Source: Minicystis rosea (GTDB lineage Bacteria > Myxococcota_A > Polyangia > Polyangiales > Polyangiaceae). From it: DNA of 64,000 nt. The position numbers and the translations under genes are program-made. The DNA lies in assembly GCA_001931535.1 (NCBI GenBank), contig CP016211.1, forward strand, positions 5,811,573 to 5,875,572, read 5' to 3'. Shown in pieces: positions 52,345 to 62,081 of this stretch. Positions within the stretch are counted from its first letter, which is position 1, and each line of letters opens with the position of its first letter. The notes below the pieces were generated by a model. That model saw only the letters and a list, made by a program, of their open reading frames with translations, did no database searches and had not been told where the DNA came from.

Positions 52345-54162
52345 TCAGCTCGAGGCGACGCGGTCGATGCGCAGCTCGACGGCGTCGCCGCCGCGCCAGG
52401 TGTCGAAGCGGAGCTGGCCGATGAGATCGGCGCGGCGGCCTGCGAGGCCATCGGCGAGCGGGCCGAGCTCGAAGCCGAAGGCCGTGAGCGAGCGGCGAGC
52501 CCACGAGAGGTCGAGCTTGAGGTGGCCCTTCAGGTTCTTCGCCGAAGCGACGCGCGCCCCCGAGAGGAGGACGCGAGGCGCGCGGTTGGCCTCGCCGCAG
52601 GGCTCGAGGCGGAGCAGATCGCGCGCGACGGCGACGAGGTCGTCGCGATCGTCGAGGCGGACGTCGGGATCGGCCTCGTTCTCGGCGCGGCCGCGCGGGG
52701 TGGCCACGTGCGCGTCGCACCACGCGTCGCGGAGCGCTTGCACGCGATCGGAGCGCACCTCGACGCCGGCCGCCGCTTGATGACCACCGAAGCCGACGAG
52801 CGCTTCGCGGCAGCGGGTGAGCGCGTCGTGGAGGCGCGAGCCGGCGGGCCCGCGCACCGAGCCGCGTCCCTTCTCGCCTTCGAGGCCGACGACGATCGTG
52901 GGCCGGCCGAAGCGCGAGGCGATGCGACCGGCGACGATGCCGACGACGCCCGGGTGCCAGCCTTGGCGCGCGAGCACGATGCCCGGCTCGTGGGCCCAGC
53001 CGGCGGCGTGGATCTCGGCGAGCGCGTCGGCGAGCATCTCGTCTTGGATGGCGCGCCGCTTGAGCGCGAGCTGCTCGACCGCCGCCGCGATGGCGACCGC
53101 GGTGGCGGGGCTCTGCTCCAAGAGGAGCGCGAGCGAGAGATCGGGATCGCCGAGCCGACCGGGCGCGTTGAGGCGCGGCGCGATGCGGAAGGCGATGTCC
53201 TCTGCACGAACGCCGGCCGCGAGATCGACGCGCGCGTTGTCCGCGAGCGCGCGCAGGCCCGGACGAGCAGGCGCGCCGCCGAGGGGCGCGCCCGTCATCA
53301 CCGCGAGGCCCGCGCGCACGAGGGCGCGGTTGTCGCCGTCGAGCGGCGCCACGTCGGCGATGGTGCCGATGGCGACCATGTCGAGGAAGGGCCGCAGATC
53401 GAGATCGGCGCCGAGCACCTTGCGCACGGCGGCGCCGAGCGAGAGCGCGAGCCCGCACGAGGCCATGCCCTTGTAGGGGAAGCCGCACTCGGGCCGGTGC
53501 GGGTTGAGGAACGAGAACGCCGGCAGCGGCTCGGCCGGGACGAGGTGATGATCGATGACGATCGCGTCGACGCCGCGCGCGCGCACGGTGGCGAGGCGCT
53601 CGTGGTCGCTTGATCCGCAGTCGCACGTGATGAGCAGCGACGCGCCCGTCGCGAGCACGCGCTGGAGCGCCGGCGCCGAGAGGCCGTAGCTGCCCTCCAT
53701 GCGCGTGGCGAGGAGCGGCACGACCTCGGCGCCGAGCGCGCGGAGGATGCTGGTGGTGATGGCCGTCGAGGTGATGCCATCGCAGTCGTAGTCGCCGAAG
53801 ACGCAGATGCGCTCGCCGGCGCGCACCGCGCGGGCGATGCGCTCGGCGCTGAGATCGCGATCGGCCATCGCGTCGGGCGGCGTCAGGTGCGAGAGGCGCG
53901 GATCGAGGAAGCGCTTCGTGGCGTCGTCGGCGCGACGGCCGCGACGATGGAGCACGTCGGCGGCCGTGATGCTCATGCCGATGGCGCGCGAGAGCTCGAT
54001 GGCGGCCGGCGTGGCCTCGCCCGGATCGACGATGTGCCCCGGCAGCGGCGAGGAGATCGGAGCCACCGCGGGCGTCGTGGGCGTAGGCGGGAGCGAGGGA
54101 TCGGCGCTCGCCACATCCCTCCAACGACCCGAAGCACCCATCGAATGCCAGCGGTAGCCCAT
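52345..54162 (-). CDS. recJ: Single-stranded-DNA-specific exonuclease RecJ
   Basis: 605 residues from ATG 54162 (MGYRWHS); an ATG 27 codons up is less likely. DHH-superfamily motifs: GDYDCDGITS (motif I), SSDHERL region (CDCGSSDHE), VIDHHLVP (motif III, DHH), MVAIGTIADVAPL (motif IV) and the DHHA1 motif GFGGHQAAAG. Degrades 5' ended ssDNA in recombination and mismatch repair. No neighbour is functionally linked. Confidence 0.95.
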   Translation of the reverse strand: MGYRWHSMGASGRWRDVASADPSLPPTPTTPAVAPISSPLPGHIVDPGEATPAAIELSRAIGMSITAADVLHRRGRRADDATKRFLDPRLSHLTPPDAMADRDLSAERIARAVRAGERICVFGDYDCDGITSTAITTSILRALGAEVVPLLATRMEGSYGLSAPALQRVLATGASLLITCDCGSSDHERLATVRARGVDAIVIDHHLVPAEPLPAFSFLNPHRPECGFPYKGMASCGLALSLGAAVRKVLGADLDLRPFLDMVAIGTIADVAPLDGDNRALVRAGLAVMTGAPLGGAPARPGLRALADNARVDLAAGVRAEDIAFRIAPRLNAPGRLGDPDLSLALLLEQSPATAVAIAAAVEQLALKRRAIQDEMLADALAEIHAAGWAHEPGIVLARQGWHPGVVGIVAGRIASRFGRPTIVVGLEGEKGRGSVRGPAGSRLHDALTRCREALVGFGGHQAAAGVEVRSDRVQALRDAWCDAHVATPRGRAENEADPDVRLDDRDDLVAVARDLLRLEPCGEANRAPRVLLSGARVASAKNLKGHLKLDLSWARRSLTAFGFELGPLADGLAGRRADLIGQLRFDTWRGGDAVELRIDRVASS

Positions 54163-54321
54163 CAACACCAAGGCGTCGACCCTCTCCCAACGTACGGCAT
54201 CGTGTCCCCAACATCTTGTGGCAGCTCGCAAACGAGCCCACAACCGGCAGGGTGCCTCACCGACGCGGCGCGATCGTCGCGCTTCGAGGTGCGTCGTCGC
54301 GGCCGCCGGATGCGAGGCGCG

Positions 54322-57300
54322 TCACGCTCCTCCCGGAGCTCCGTCGCTCGTGTCGTCGCCGGGCTTGGCCGCGCCGAGCAGGAGGTACGCGCACGGGACC
54401 GCGAGCACGTTGAGCAACGTCGAGCTCACGAGGCCGCCGAGAATGACCACGGCCATCGGCTGCTCGAGCTCTTGGCCGGGCCGCGCGCCGCCGGCAACGA
54501 GCGGCACGAGCGCGAGGCCGGTGGCCAGCGCGGTCATGACGATCGGGGTCAAGCGCTCGCGCACGCCGCGGAGGATCAGATCGACGCCGAAGGGCACGCG
54601 CTCTTCGCGCTCGAGGTGGCGGAGGTGGCTCACGAGCATGACACCGTTGCGCGCGGCGATGCCGAGCACCGTCACGAAGCCGACGAGCGCGCCGAGCGAG
54701 ACCACGCCGCCGGTGAGGAGGACCGCGACGACGCCGCCCACGAGCGCGAGCGGGAGCGTGGCGAAGACCATGAGCGTGAGGCGCAGGGTCTGAAACTCCA
54801 GATGGAGCACGAGGAAGATGCCGAGCAGCGCCGCGACCGCGAGCAGCGCGAGGCGACCGCGCGCTTCGGTGCGCGCGGCGTGCTCGCCGAGGACCTCGGC
54901 GTGATGACCGGGCGCCATCGGCAGCGCGGCGACCTTCTCCTGCACGTGCCGGGCGACGGTGCCGAGATCGACGCCGGCCGCGTCGCAGGAGACGTCGATG
55001 CGCCGCTGCCCGCCCTCGTGTTGCACGGTGTTGGGCGCGCTGCCGAGGGCGATGTCCGCGAGGTCGCCGAGCCTCGACTCCGCGCCGCCCGGTGCGATCA
55101 CCACGAGACCGCGGAGGGAGGCGACGTCGGTGCGGAGCTTGGGCTCGCCCACGACGACGACCTCGCGAAGCATGCCGCCGATCGGCACCTCGCCGACCCG
55201 CGATCCTTGCAGGACCGTGCGCAGGAGCCGCCCCACGTCGGCCGCGCTCACACCGGCGCGGGCCAGCGCGTTCGGGCGGAGGCGCACGTCGATCTGCGGC
55301 ACGAGCACCTGCGGCTCGACCTTCACGTTCGTGGTCCCGGCGACGCTTTCGAGAGCGCGCGCGACGAGATCGGCCTCGTGCCGGAGCTGATCGAGATCGT
55401 GGCCTTGGATGCGAACGACGATGGATCCGCCGCCGCCGCTCAACACCTCCTTCATGCGCTCGTGGAGATAGGTCTGCACGTCGCGCTGCAGCCCGGGATA
55501 GCCGTCGACGACGCGCTGGACGGCGAGGGTGGTCTTGTCGAGATCGACCTTGGGATCGACGCCGATCCAGAGCTCGGCGAAGTTGACGCCGACCACTTCG
55601 TCCGCGGCTTCGGCGCGCCCGAGGTGCGCCCCGAGGTGGCGCACGCCGTCGATGGATCGCAGCTCCTTGCTCGCGCGAATGCTGGTGCGCTGGAGCTCCG
55701 CGAGCGAGGTGCCGGGCTTCGCGACCCAGTGCATGAGGAAGTCGCTCTCGCGAAAGTCGGGCAGGAAGGACTCGCCGAGGAGCGGCGCCGACGCGCCCGC
55801 CGCGAGCAGGGAGGCCAACGTCACGGCGAGCGCGGCGCGCGGGCGCGCGACGACCCACGCGACCATGGGCATGATCGCGGCGCGAACGGCGCGCGCCGGG
55901 GGCGATTCGCGGTGACGGCCGGCCATGCGCGGGAGCAGGAGGAGGCACATCGCGGGCGTCACCGTCAGCGCGATCAGGAGCGAGGCGAGGATCGAGAGGA
56001 CGTACGCGCCCGCGAGCGGACGAAAGAACGATCCGGCGAGGCCATCGAGGAAGAAGACCGGGAGGAACACGAGGATGACGATGGCCGTCGCGTGCACCAC
56101 GGCGCCGCGTACCTCGATCGAGGCTTCGAGCACCACCCGCAGCGACGAGCGCGGCGCGGCGCTCCGGCGCTCGAGATCGAGGCGGCGCAGCACGTTCTCC
56201 ACGTCGATGATGGCGTCGTCGACGACCTCGCCGAGGGCGACGGCGAGGCCCGCGAGCGTCATCGTGTCGATGGTGCCGAGGACGGCGTTCATGGCCGCGG
56301 CGGCGGCGACGAGCGAGGCCGGAATGGCGACCACGCTGATGAAGGCGGTGCGCAGATCGTAAAGGAAGGCGCCCAGCACGACGACGACGAGGACGCAGCC
56401 GAGGAGGAGCGCTTCGCCGAGGTTCGAGAGCGCGCGCTCGACGAAGGTCGCGGGGCGGAAGATGGCGGGATCGACGTCCACGCCGGGCAGGCCGGGCCGG
56501 AGCGCTTCGAGCGCGGCCTCGACCGATCGCGTGACCTCGAGCGTGTTGCCCCACGGCTGCTTCTCCACGATGAGCAGGAGCCCGGTGCGATCGTTGACGA
56601 CCGCGTCGCCGATGGGCGGAGGCGATCCTTCGCGCACCGTTGCGATCTCGCCGAGCGGGATCGACGCGCCCCGCGGCCGCGGAACGGCTGCGCCCGCGAG
56701 CTCGGCCGCGCTCACCACGCCTGGATGAAGCGCGAGGCCGAGCCGCTGCTGCGGCGTATCGACGAAGCCGCCGCTCGCGGGCACCACCGCGTCGCGCGTC
56801 GCTTGCAAGACTTCGTCGAGGCGCACGTTGGCGGCGCGCAGGCGGGCGGGATCGACCACGACTTGGATCTGGCGCGGGCGCTCTCCCCAGATGGCCACGT
56901 TGGCGACGCCGGGGATCGCGAGCAGCCGCGGGCGCACCACCCACCGCACCAGATCGGTGAGGTCCATCTGATCCTTCGTCTCCGAGGTCAGCCCGATCTT
57001 CATGATGCGGCTCGTCGACGAGAGCGGCGGCATGAGCACGGGCGGGAGCGCGACGGCGGGGAGCTGCGGCGCGACGCGGGAGAGCCGCTCTTGCACGAGC
57101 TGGCGCACTTGGAGGACGTCCGTGCCGGTGTCGAAGAGGAGCACCACGGACGAGAGGCCGGAGACGGACTTCGATCGCAACGCGCGCCCGAACGGCACGC
57201 CGGAGAGCGCGCGCTCGATGGGATCGGTGACGAGCGCTTCGACCTCCACGCTCGACAGGCCCGGCGCTTCGGTCTGCACCTCGACGCGCGGCGGGGCGAA

Positions 57301-57423
57301 CTCGGGGAACACGTCGATGGGGATCCGGCGCACGCGTTGAACGCCGGCGATGAAGAGGACCACCGCCACGGCGAGGATCACGAAGCGCCGGTGCAAGCAC
57401 ACCGCCACGAGCGCGCGCATCAT
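54322..57423 (-). CDS. RND efflux pump, heavy-metal (CusA/CzcA-type) or HAE-related
   Basis: 1033 residues from ATG 57423 (second ATG at 57420); start overlaps the adaptor gene's stop. Twelve membrane helices in the 1+5+1+5 RND layout. The proton-relay helix 4 reads GEVVDDAIIDVENVL with several acidic residues, as in metal pumps rather than drug pumps (GIVVDDAIVVVENV is the HAE form). Repeated periplasmic halves are present (IDVFPEFAPPRVEVQTEAPG; PQIDVRLRPNALARAGVSA). It forms a tripartite system with the adaptor and outer-membrane protein encoded upstream in the same operon. Substrate (Cu, Ag, Zn, Co) not decidable; no Met cluster typical of CusA is evident. Confidence 0.9.
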   Translation of the reverse strand: MMRALVAVCLHRRFVILAVAVVLFIAGVQRVRRIPIDVFPEFAPPRVEVQTEAPGLSSVEVEALVTDPIERALSGVPFGRALRSKSVSGLSSVVLLFDTGTDVLQVRQLVQERLSRVAPQLPAVALPPVLMPPLSSTSRIMKIGLTSETKDQMDLTDLVRWVVRPRLLAIPGVANVAIWGERPRQIQVVVDPARLRAANVRLDEVLQATRDAVVPASGGFVDTPQQRLGLALHPGVVSAAELAGAAVPRPRGASIPLGEIATVREGSPPPIGDAVVNDRTGLLLIVEKQPWGNTLEVTRSVEAALEALRPGLPGVDVDPAIFRPATFVERALSNLGEALLLGCVLVVVVLGAFLYDLRTAFISVVAIPASLVAAAAAMNAVLGTIDTMTLAGLAVALGEVVDDAIIDVENVLRRLDLERRSAAPRSSLRVVLEASIEVRGAVVHATAIVILVFLPVFFLDGLAGSFFRPLAGAYVLSILASLLIALTVTPAMCLLLLPRMAGRHRESPPARAVRAAIMPMVAWVVARPRAALAVTLASLLAAGASAPLLGESFLPDFRESDFLMHWVAKPGTSLAELQRTSIRASKELRSIDGVRHLGAHLGRAEAADEVVGVNFAELWIGVDPKVDLDKTTLAVQRVVDGYPGLQRDVQTYLHERMKEVLSGGGGSIVVRIQGHDLDQLRHEADLVARALESVAGTTNVKVEPQVLVPQIDVRLRPNALARAGVSAADVGRLLRTVLQGSRVGEVPIGGMLREVVVVGEPKLRTDVASLRGLVVIAPGGAESRLGDLADIALGSAPNTVQHEGGQRRIDVSCDAAGVDLGTVARHVQEKVAALPMAPGHHAEVLGEHAARTEARGRLALLAVAALLGIFLVLHLEFQTLRLTLMVFATLPLALVGGVVAVLLTGGVVSLGALVGFVTVLGIAARNGVMLVSHLRHLEREERVPFGVDLILRGVRERLTPIVMTALATGLALVPLVAGGARPGQELEQPMAVVILGGLVSSTLLNVLAVPCAYLLLGAAKPGDDTSDGAPGGA

Positions 57424-58595
57424 TTGCCCACCCCGAGCTCGACGCCGAAGAGCGAGGAGGCGCCGGTGCGCACGACGCGCGCGCCCGCGGCCGGACCACG
57501 CGCGAGCACCGCGAGATCGCCCTCGATGCGCGCGAGATCGATGCGACGACGCTCGTACGCGTGATCCTTCGTGGACATGTAGACCCACGCGCCGCCGACG
57601 GCGTCGAAGAGCACCGCCGACGCGGGCGCCACGAGCGACTCCGCGGGGCGGCTCGTCGCGAGCGTGACGGCGACGCGCTCACCGGGCCGGAGCGGCGTGC
57701 CCGGTGGGAGCTCGTAGAAGAAGTCCACCGTCGCCGCGACGGGATCGGCCGAAGGCGGGGCCGGCACGGGCAGCGCGATCACGGGAGCACCGGCGCCGAG
57801 CGCGCCGACGTGGGCCGGCGCTTCGGATGCGACGTGCGCGGCCTCGCCGGCATAGACGGCCGCACGTACCCAGAGCGCGGGCGCGCCCAGGATCTCGAAG
57901 AGCGGCGCGCCCGCGGACACGAGCTGTCCCGAGGCGACCGACACGTTGCGCAGGAGGCCGTCGCGCGGAGCTCTGAGCGGGATGGCGACGTCGGCCTCGA
58001 GCGGTGCGCGCTGGATCGTCTCGAGCCGCTTCGTCGCCGCGTCGAGCTCGGCCCGGCGCACGGCCCGCTCGGCGCGGGCCTCTTCGATCTGTCGCTCGCT
58101 CGATCCTCCCTCGGAGAGCAGCTTCGTGAGACGCTGCACGCGCGCGTCGACGGCTTCGAGCTGCGCGGCGGCGGCGGCCACGCCTCGCTCGGCCTGCGCG
58201 CGGACATCACGATCCGCCGGCGCGAGGGGCGACAACTTCACCAGCGACTGCCCGCGCGTCACACGTGCGCCGAGCCGCGGCACGCCCTCGGGGTCCGCAG
58301 AGACGCGCGCCGCGAAGGGCGCGACCAACACCACCGATCCGCCCGCCGGCACCGTCACCTCGCCCGGCGCCGTGATCACCGCGGGCAGCGCCCGCTGCTC
58401 CACCGTGCCCAGCTCGATGCCGAGGCGCGCCTCTGCTTCGGGCGCGAGCGTCACCGTCGAGAGGGTCGTCTCGCCTGGTCGCGACGTGACCTTCGCCGCG
58501 GGCGCCGGCGTCGCTTCGGCCGCGCGTCGCTTGCACGCCGCGAGCAGGAGGCCCATCGCGATCGTCACCGTGATCGCCCATCGATCAGCGCGCAT
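57420..58595 (-). CDS. RND periplasmic adaptor (membrane-fusion protein), lipoprotein
   Basis: 391 residues. N-terminal signal peptide with lipobox LLLAAC (Cys21). Then a beta-barrel/lipoyl half (PGEVTVPAGGSVVLVAPFAARV), a coiled-coil hairpin (AERGVAAAAAQLEAVDARVQRL), the second lipoyl half (RNVSVASGQLVSAG) and a membrane-proximal domain ending LFGVELGVGK. CusB/CzcB family. Its stop TGA overlaps the pump's ATGATG; its start overlaps the outer-membrane gene by 11 bp. Bridges pump and outer-membrane channel. Confidence 0.9.
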   Translation of the reverse strand: MRADRWAITVTIAMGLLLAACKRRAAEATPAPAAKVTSRPGETTLSTVTLAPEAEARLGIELGTVEQRALPAVITAPGEVTVPAGGSVVLVAPFAARVSADPEGVPRLGARVTRGQSLVKLSPLAPADRDVRAQAERGVAAAAAQLEAVDARVQRLTKLLSEGGSSERQIEEARAERAVRRAELDAATKRLETIQRAPLEADVAIPLRAPRDGLLRNVSVASGQLVSAGAPLFEILGAPALWVRAAVYAGEAAHVASEAPAHVGALGAGAPVIALPVPAPPSADPVAATVDFFYELPPGTPLRPGERVAVTLATSRPAESLVAPASAVLFDAVGGAWVYMSTKDHAYERRRIDLARIEGDLAVLARGPAAGARVVRTGASSLFGVELGVGK

Positions 58596-59913
58596 GCTCT
58601 CTCCTTCCCACGTGACGTTCGAGGTGGGCGCGGGCGCGGCGGACCTCGGCCTCGAGATCGATCAGGCGCAGCCGCGCATCCTGTAGCCGCCGCGTCGACT
58701 CCAACGCGACGAGGTACGGCTGCTCGCCGGTCTTGAAGCTCTGGTAGGCGGTGTCCGCCGCGCGCTGGAGCAGCGGGAGGACCTCGTCGCGGTAGCGATG
58801 CAGCGAGGTCATCGCCTGCGCGAGCGCGAGACGCGCGATGCGCACGTCGGTGATCACGCCCTCGCGCGCCGCGCGGTAACGGAGCGCAGCCGCCGCGAGG
58901 TCCGCTTCCGCGCGGCCCACGCCGCCCTGGTTCCAGTTGAAGATCGGGAGCTCCGCTTGCACGCCGGGCAAAGGCAGGAGCGGCGGGCCGCCTTGCGATC
59001 CGATCGGCTTCACGTCGAGCCGCGCCATCAAGCTCACGACCCGCGACTTCTCCCAGCCGCTGCGCGCCGCCGCGCTCTCGACGGCGATCTCCGCGGCACG
59101 CACGTCGGGTCGCGCGGCGAGCGCGAGCTCCGTGAGCGCGCCCTCCCCTCGGGGCGCGCGCTCGTCGAGCGGCGTCGCACGCGTCCCGAGGCGCCCGCCC
59201 AAGGGGCCATCGGCGAGGCCGATCACGAAGCGCAGGCGCTGCAACGCCGCGGCGTGATCCGTCGCGGCCCGATCGCTTTGATCCTCCGCATCACGCGCGT
59301 CCGCTTCGGCGGTGGCCGCCTCGACCGCCGCGGCATCGCCCGCGGAGAGACGCGCGCGGGCCACCTTGGCGACGGAGCCCCACGCTTCGGCCAGCGCTCT
59401 CCGCGTCGCGACACGCGCTCTCGCCGCTTCGGCGTCGATCCACGCGAGCCGCGTATCGCGCGCCAGATCGAGCCCGCGCTGCACGAGGCCACGCGCCACC
59501 CGTTCGACGTCGAGCCGCGCCGCCTTCACGCGGAACGGCCGCTGCACGAGCGACGAGATCGGCGCGAGCACGCTCAGCTCCACCTGCCGCGGCCCGATGG
59601 GAAACAAGAGCGAGAACGTCGGGTTGGCGAGCGCACCGGCCTCCGCCAGATCCGCGCGGGACGCGCCGAGCTGCGCGAGCTCCGCACCGAGCGCGGCGCT
59701 GTTCCAGAGCGCGATCGCGATGGCCTCGTCTTCGTCCAGCGCGCCCACGTCGCCGATCTGCGGCGGCAGCGAAGGCGCGCGTGTGGGGTCGCCCACGGCG
59801 TGCCCCACGGTGGCCTCGATCTGCCGGCCGACCCACGCACGATCATAGGGCGACGACGGCGCGCACCCGAGCGGCACGAGCGCGATCGCACAGCCGATGG
59901 ACCAACGACGCAT
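58585..59913 (-). CDS. TolC/CusC-type outer-membrane efflux protein
   Basis: 442 residues from ATG 59913 (MRRWSIGCAIALVPLGC, with a Cys at the probable signal-peptide end). Two repeated halves of long alpha-helices (AEAGALANPTFSLLFPIGPRQVEL; RAAEIAVESAAARSGWEKSR) typical of TolC barrels. First gene of the efflux operon; divergently transcribed from the two-component genes across a 106-bp gap that must hold both promoters. Confidence 0.9.
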   Translation of the reverse strand: MRRWSIGCAIALVPLGCAPSSPYDRAWVGRQIEATVGHAVGDPTRAPSLPPQIGDVGALDEDEAIAIALWNSAALGAELAQLGASRADLAEAGALANPTFSLLFPIGPRQVELSVLAPISSLVQRPFRVKAARLDVERVARGLVQRGLDLARDTRLAWIDAEAARARVATRRALAEAWGSVAKVARARLSAGDAAAVEAATAEADARDAEDQSDRAATDHAAALQRLRFVIGLADGPLGGRLGTRATPLDERAPRGEGALTELALAARPDVRAAEIAVESAAARSGWEKSRVVSLMARLDVKPIGSQGGPPLLPLPGVQAELPIFNWNQGGVGRAEADLAAAALRYRAAREGVITDVRIARLALAQAMTSLHRYRDEVLPLLQRAADTAYQSFKTGEQPYLVALESTRRLQDARLRLIDLEAEVRRARAHLERHVGRREHAR

Positions 59914-60019
59914 GGCCCGCGAACAGACCACACGCACCTTAACGTCACCTGAACGCGGCCGCGCTGCTGCTCACGACGCCGCATGCGCTCGTCCCGCACG
60001 TGCGTGATAGACACATCCG

Positions 60020-60676
60020 ATGCGTGTGCTCATCGTGGACGACCACGCCGAGGTCCGCGATCTCCTGGCCCGCACGCTGCGCCGTGATGGTCACGAGATC
60101 GCCACCGCGGCGACCGCGGGCGAGGCCCGCGAGCACCTCGCCGATCATGCGATGGACGTGATCGTCCTCGACGTCGCCTTGCCCGACGGCTCGGGCATCG
60201 ATCTCTGCCGTGCGCTCCGCGGCGACGGCGTGCGCACGCCGGTGCTCCTCCTCACCGCGCATGCCGCGGTGCCCGAGCGCGTCGCGGGGCTCGACGCCGG
60301 CGCCGACGACTTCCTCGGCAAGCCGTTCGCCGTCTCCGAGCTCCGCGCCCGCGTGCGCGCTCTCGGGCGCCGCGGCGCCGATCTGCGCCCGCTCGAGGTC
60401 CGCTGCGGCGACGCCCGCCTCGACTTCCGCGCGCGCCGCGCCGAGCGCGTGGGCGCGGAGATCCCGCTCACCGCGCGCGAGTGGTCGCTCCTCGAGCTGC
60501 TCGCGGCCCGCGCCGGACGGTTCGTGTCGCGCGCCGAGATCATCACCATCGTCTGGGGCGACGTCACCGACGACAGCGGGAGCCTCGACGTCATCGTGGC
60601 GCGCATCCGCCGCAAGCTCGGCGAAGGCGCCCTGCGCACCATGCGCGGCTATGGATATGCCCTCGCGATCGCGTGA
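60020..60676 (+). CDS. OmpR-family response regulator
   Basis: 218 residues. Receiver domain with D7-D8, phospho-acceptor Asp51 (VIVLDVALPD), Thr in LLLTAHA and Lys in LGKPFAVSELRARVRAL. Winged-helix DNA-binding domain (IPLTAREWSLLELLAARAGRFVSR, DVIVARIRRKLGEGALRTMRGYGYAL). Adjacent and divergent to the efflux operon, so it probably controls that operon in response to metal. Overlaps the kinase gene by 20 bp. Confidence 0.95.
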   Translation: MRVLIVDDHAEVRDLLARTLRRDGHEIATAATAGEAREHLADHAMDVIVLDVALPDGSGIDLCRALRGDGVRTPVLLLTAHAAVPERVAGLDAGADDFLGKPFAVSELRARVRALGRRGADLRPLEVRCGDARLDFRARRAERVGAEIPLTAREWSLLELLAARAGRFVSRAEIITIVWGDVTDDSGSLDVIVARIRRKLGEGALRTMRGYGYALAIA

Positions 60677-61976
60677 TCGACGGCGCACGCTGACCGCGCG
60701 CGTCGCGGCCATCGCGGCGCTCGCGGCCGTCGGCGGCGGCTCGCTCGCGGCCGGCACCGCGCTCGTGATCGCGGACGCCGCCATCACCTCCGCCGAAGCC
60801 CGGCGCCTCGGAGACGAGTCCGCCGAAGTCCTCGCGCGCGTCACGACGCTCGAAGGCGGCGCGCTCGCGCGGGCCATTCAGGAAGAGCAGCGCGACCTGT
60901 CGCCGGCCGGGCTTCGCCTCGCCGTCCATCGCGACGCGGTCTTCGTCGGCGGCGACGCAAGCCTCCCGCGCGGCGCGACCGGATGCGCCACCAAACGCGG
61001 CCTCTACGATCTGCATTTCTGCGTCGCGAGGCGCGGGCCTTGGTCCGTGGTGGTCGCCGCCAACGAGGCCCCCGGTCTCGGTCTCGCATCCAAGCTCGCC
61101 GTCGTGCTCGCCGCGGTCGTCGTCGCCGGAGCGATCGGCGCGCTCGCGAGCCGCGCGCTGGCCGTCTGGGCCGTCGGCCCGCTCGTGCGGCTCCGCGCGC
61201 GGCTCGGTGACGCGCCCATGGATGAAGCCGTCGATCTCGGCGTGGACGAAGGCGTGCCCGAGATCGACGCCCTGCGCGGCACCCTGCGATCGCTCTTGGA
61301 TCGCCGCGCCGAAGCCCTCCGCGCCGCGCGTCTCTTCGCCGCCGGCGCCGCCCACGAGCTGCGCACCCCGCTCACGACCCTCTCCGGCGAGCTCGAGCTC
61401 CTCGGCGAGGAGCCGCTCCCCGATCCCACGACCGACCGCATCACCGCGCTCCGCGCGACCACCGCGCGCCTCGCCGCCCTCGTCGATCGCCTCCTCGTCT
61501 TCGCGCGCCTCGGCGCCGCCGAAGCGATGCGCCGCGACGCCGTCGATCTCGGCGATCTCCTCGACGATCTCGCGCGCCGCCTCCCGAAGCGCGAAGCGCA
61601 TCGCCTGACCTCGGATCTACGCACGCCGGGCACCGTGCGCGGCGACGAGTCACTCCTCGGCATGCTCTGCGAGAACCTCGTGCACAACGCGCTCATGCAC
61701 ACGGGCGATGCCGCCGTCACCGTGGTGCTCCACGAACGCGGCGACGACATCATCCTCGACGTGCTCGACGAAGGCCCCGGCGTCCCTGCCCGCGATCGCG
61801 CGCGCCTCTTCGAGCCTTTCCAGCGCGGCGTCGGGGCCGACCGCGGCGTCGGCCTCGGCCTCGCGCTGGTCGCTCAGATCGCGCGGGCCCACGGCGGCGA
61901 AGCGCGCTTCGTCGACGCCGACCGCGGCGCGCACGTCGAGGTGCGCTTGCTGCGGTGGAAGCCGCGCGACGCATGA
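60657..61976 (+). CDS. Sensor histidine kinase, partner of the OmpR-type regulator
   Basis: 439 residues from ATG 60657, overlapping the regulator gene by 20 bp. Two membrane helices (about residues 15-37 and 140-162) enclose a periplasmic domain of about 100 residues holding a Cys pair (GATGCATKRGLYDLHFC). After a HAMP-like linker comes the dimerisation box AAHELRTPLTTLSGEL, N box ENLVHNALMHTG, G1 DVLDEGPGVP and G2 GVGLGLALV. The Cys pair could bind metal or form a disulfide. Likely metal sensor for the divergent pump operon. Confidence 0.93.
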   Translation: MPSRSRDRRRTLTARVAAIAALAAVGGGSLAAGTALVIADAAITSAEARRLGDESAEVLARVTTLEGGALARAIQEEQRDLSPAGLRLAVHRDAVFVGGDASLPRGATGCATKRGLYDLHFCVARRGPWSVVVAANEAPGLGLASKLAVVLAAVVVAGAIGALASRALAVWAVGPLVRLRARLGDAPMDEAVDLGVDEGVPEIDALRGTLRSLLDRRAEALRAARLFAAGAAHELRTPLTTLSGELELLGEEPLPDPTTDRITALRATTARLAALVDRLLVFARLGAAEAMRRDAVDLGDLLDDLARRLPKREAHRLTSDLRTPGTVRGDESLLGMLCENLVHNALMHTGDAAVTVVLHERGDDIILDVLDEGPGVPARDRARLFEPFQRGVGADRGVGLGLALVAQIARAHGGEARFVDADRGAHVEVRLLRWKPRDA

Positions 61977-62081
61977 ACGACGTGCTCGCCGAGAGGCGAA
62001 GCGCGGAGACCTGATTGTCGTGGAGGAGGTTGGGACCGAGGTGGTCCGATGGAGCGGCGGGAGCGCGTGGCCCCCGCCGTG

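Noticed and set aside
53887..57564. Very long plus-strand open frame opposite the RND pump
   Set aside because: Low-complexity charged translation, opposite a pump with clear motifs.
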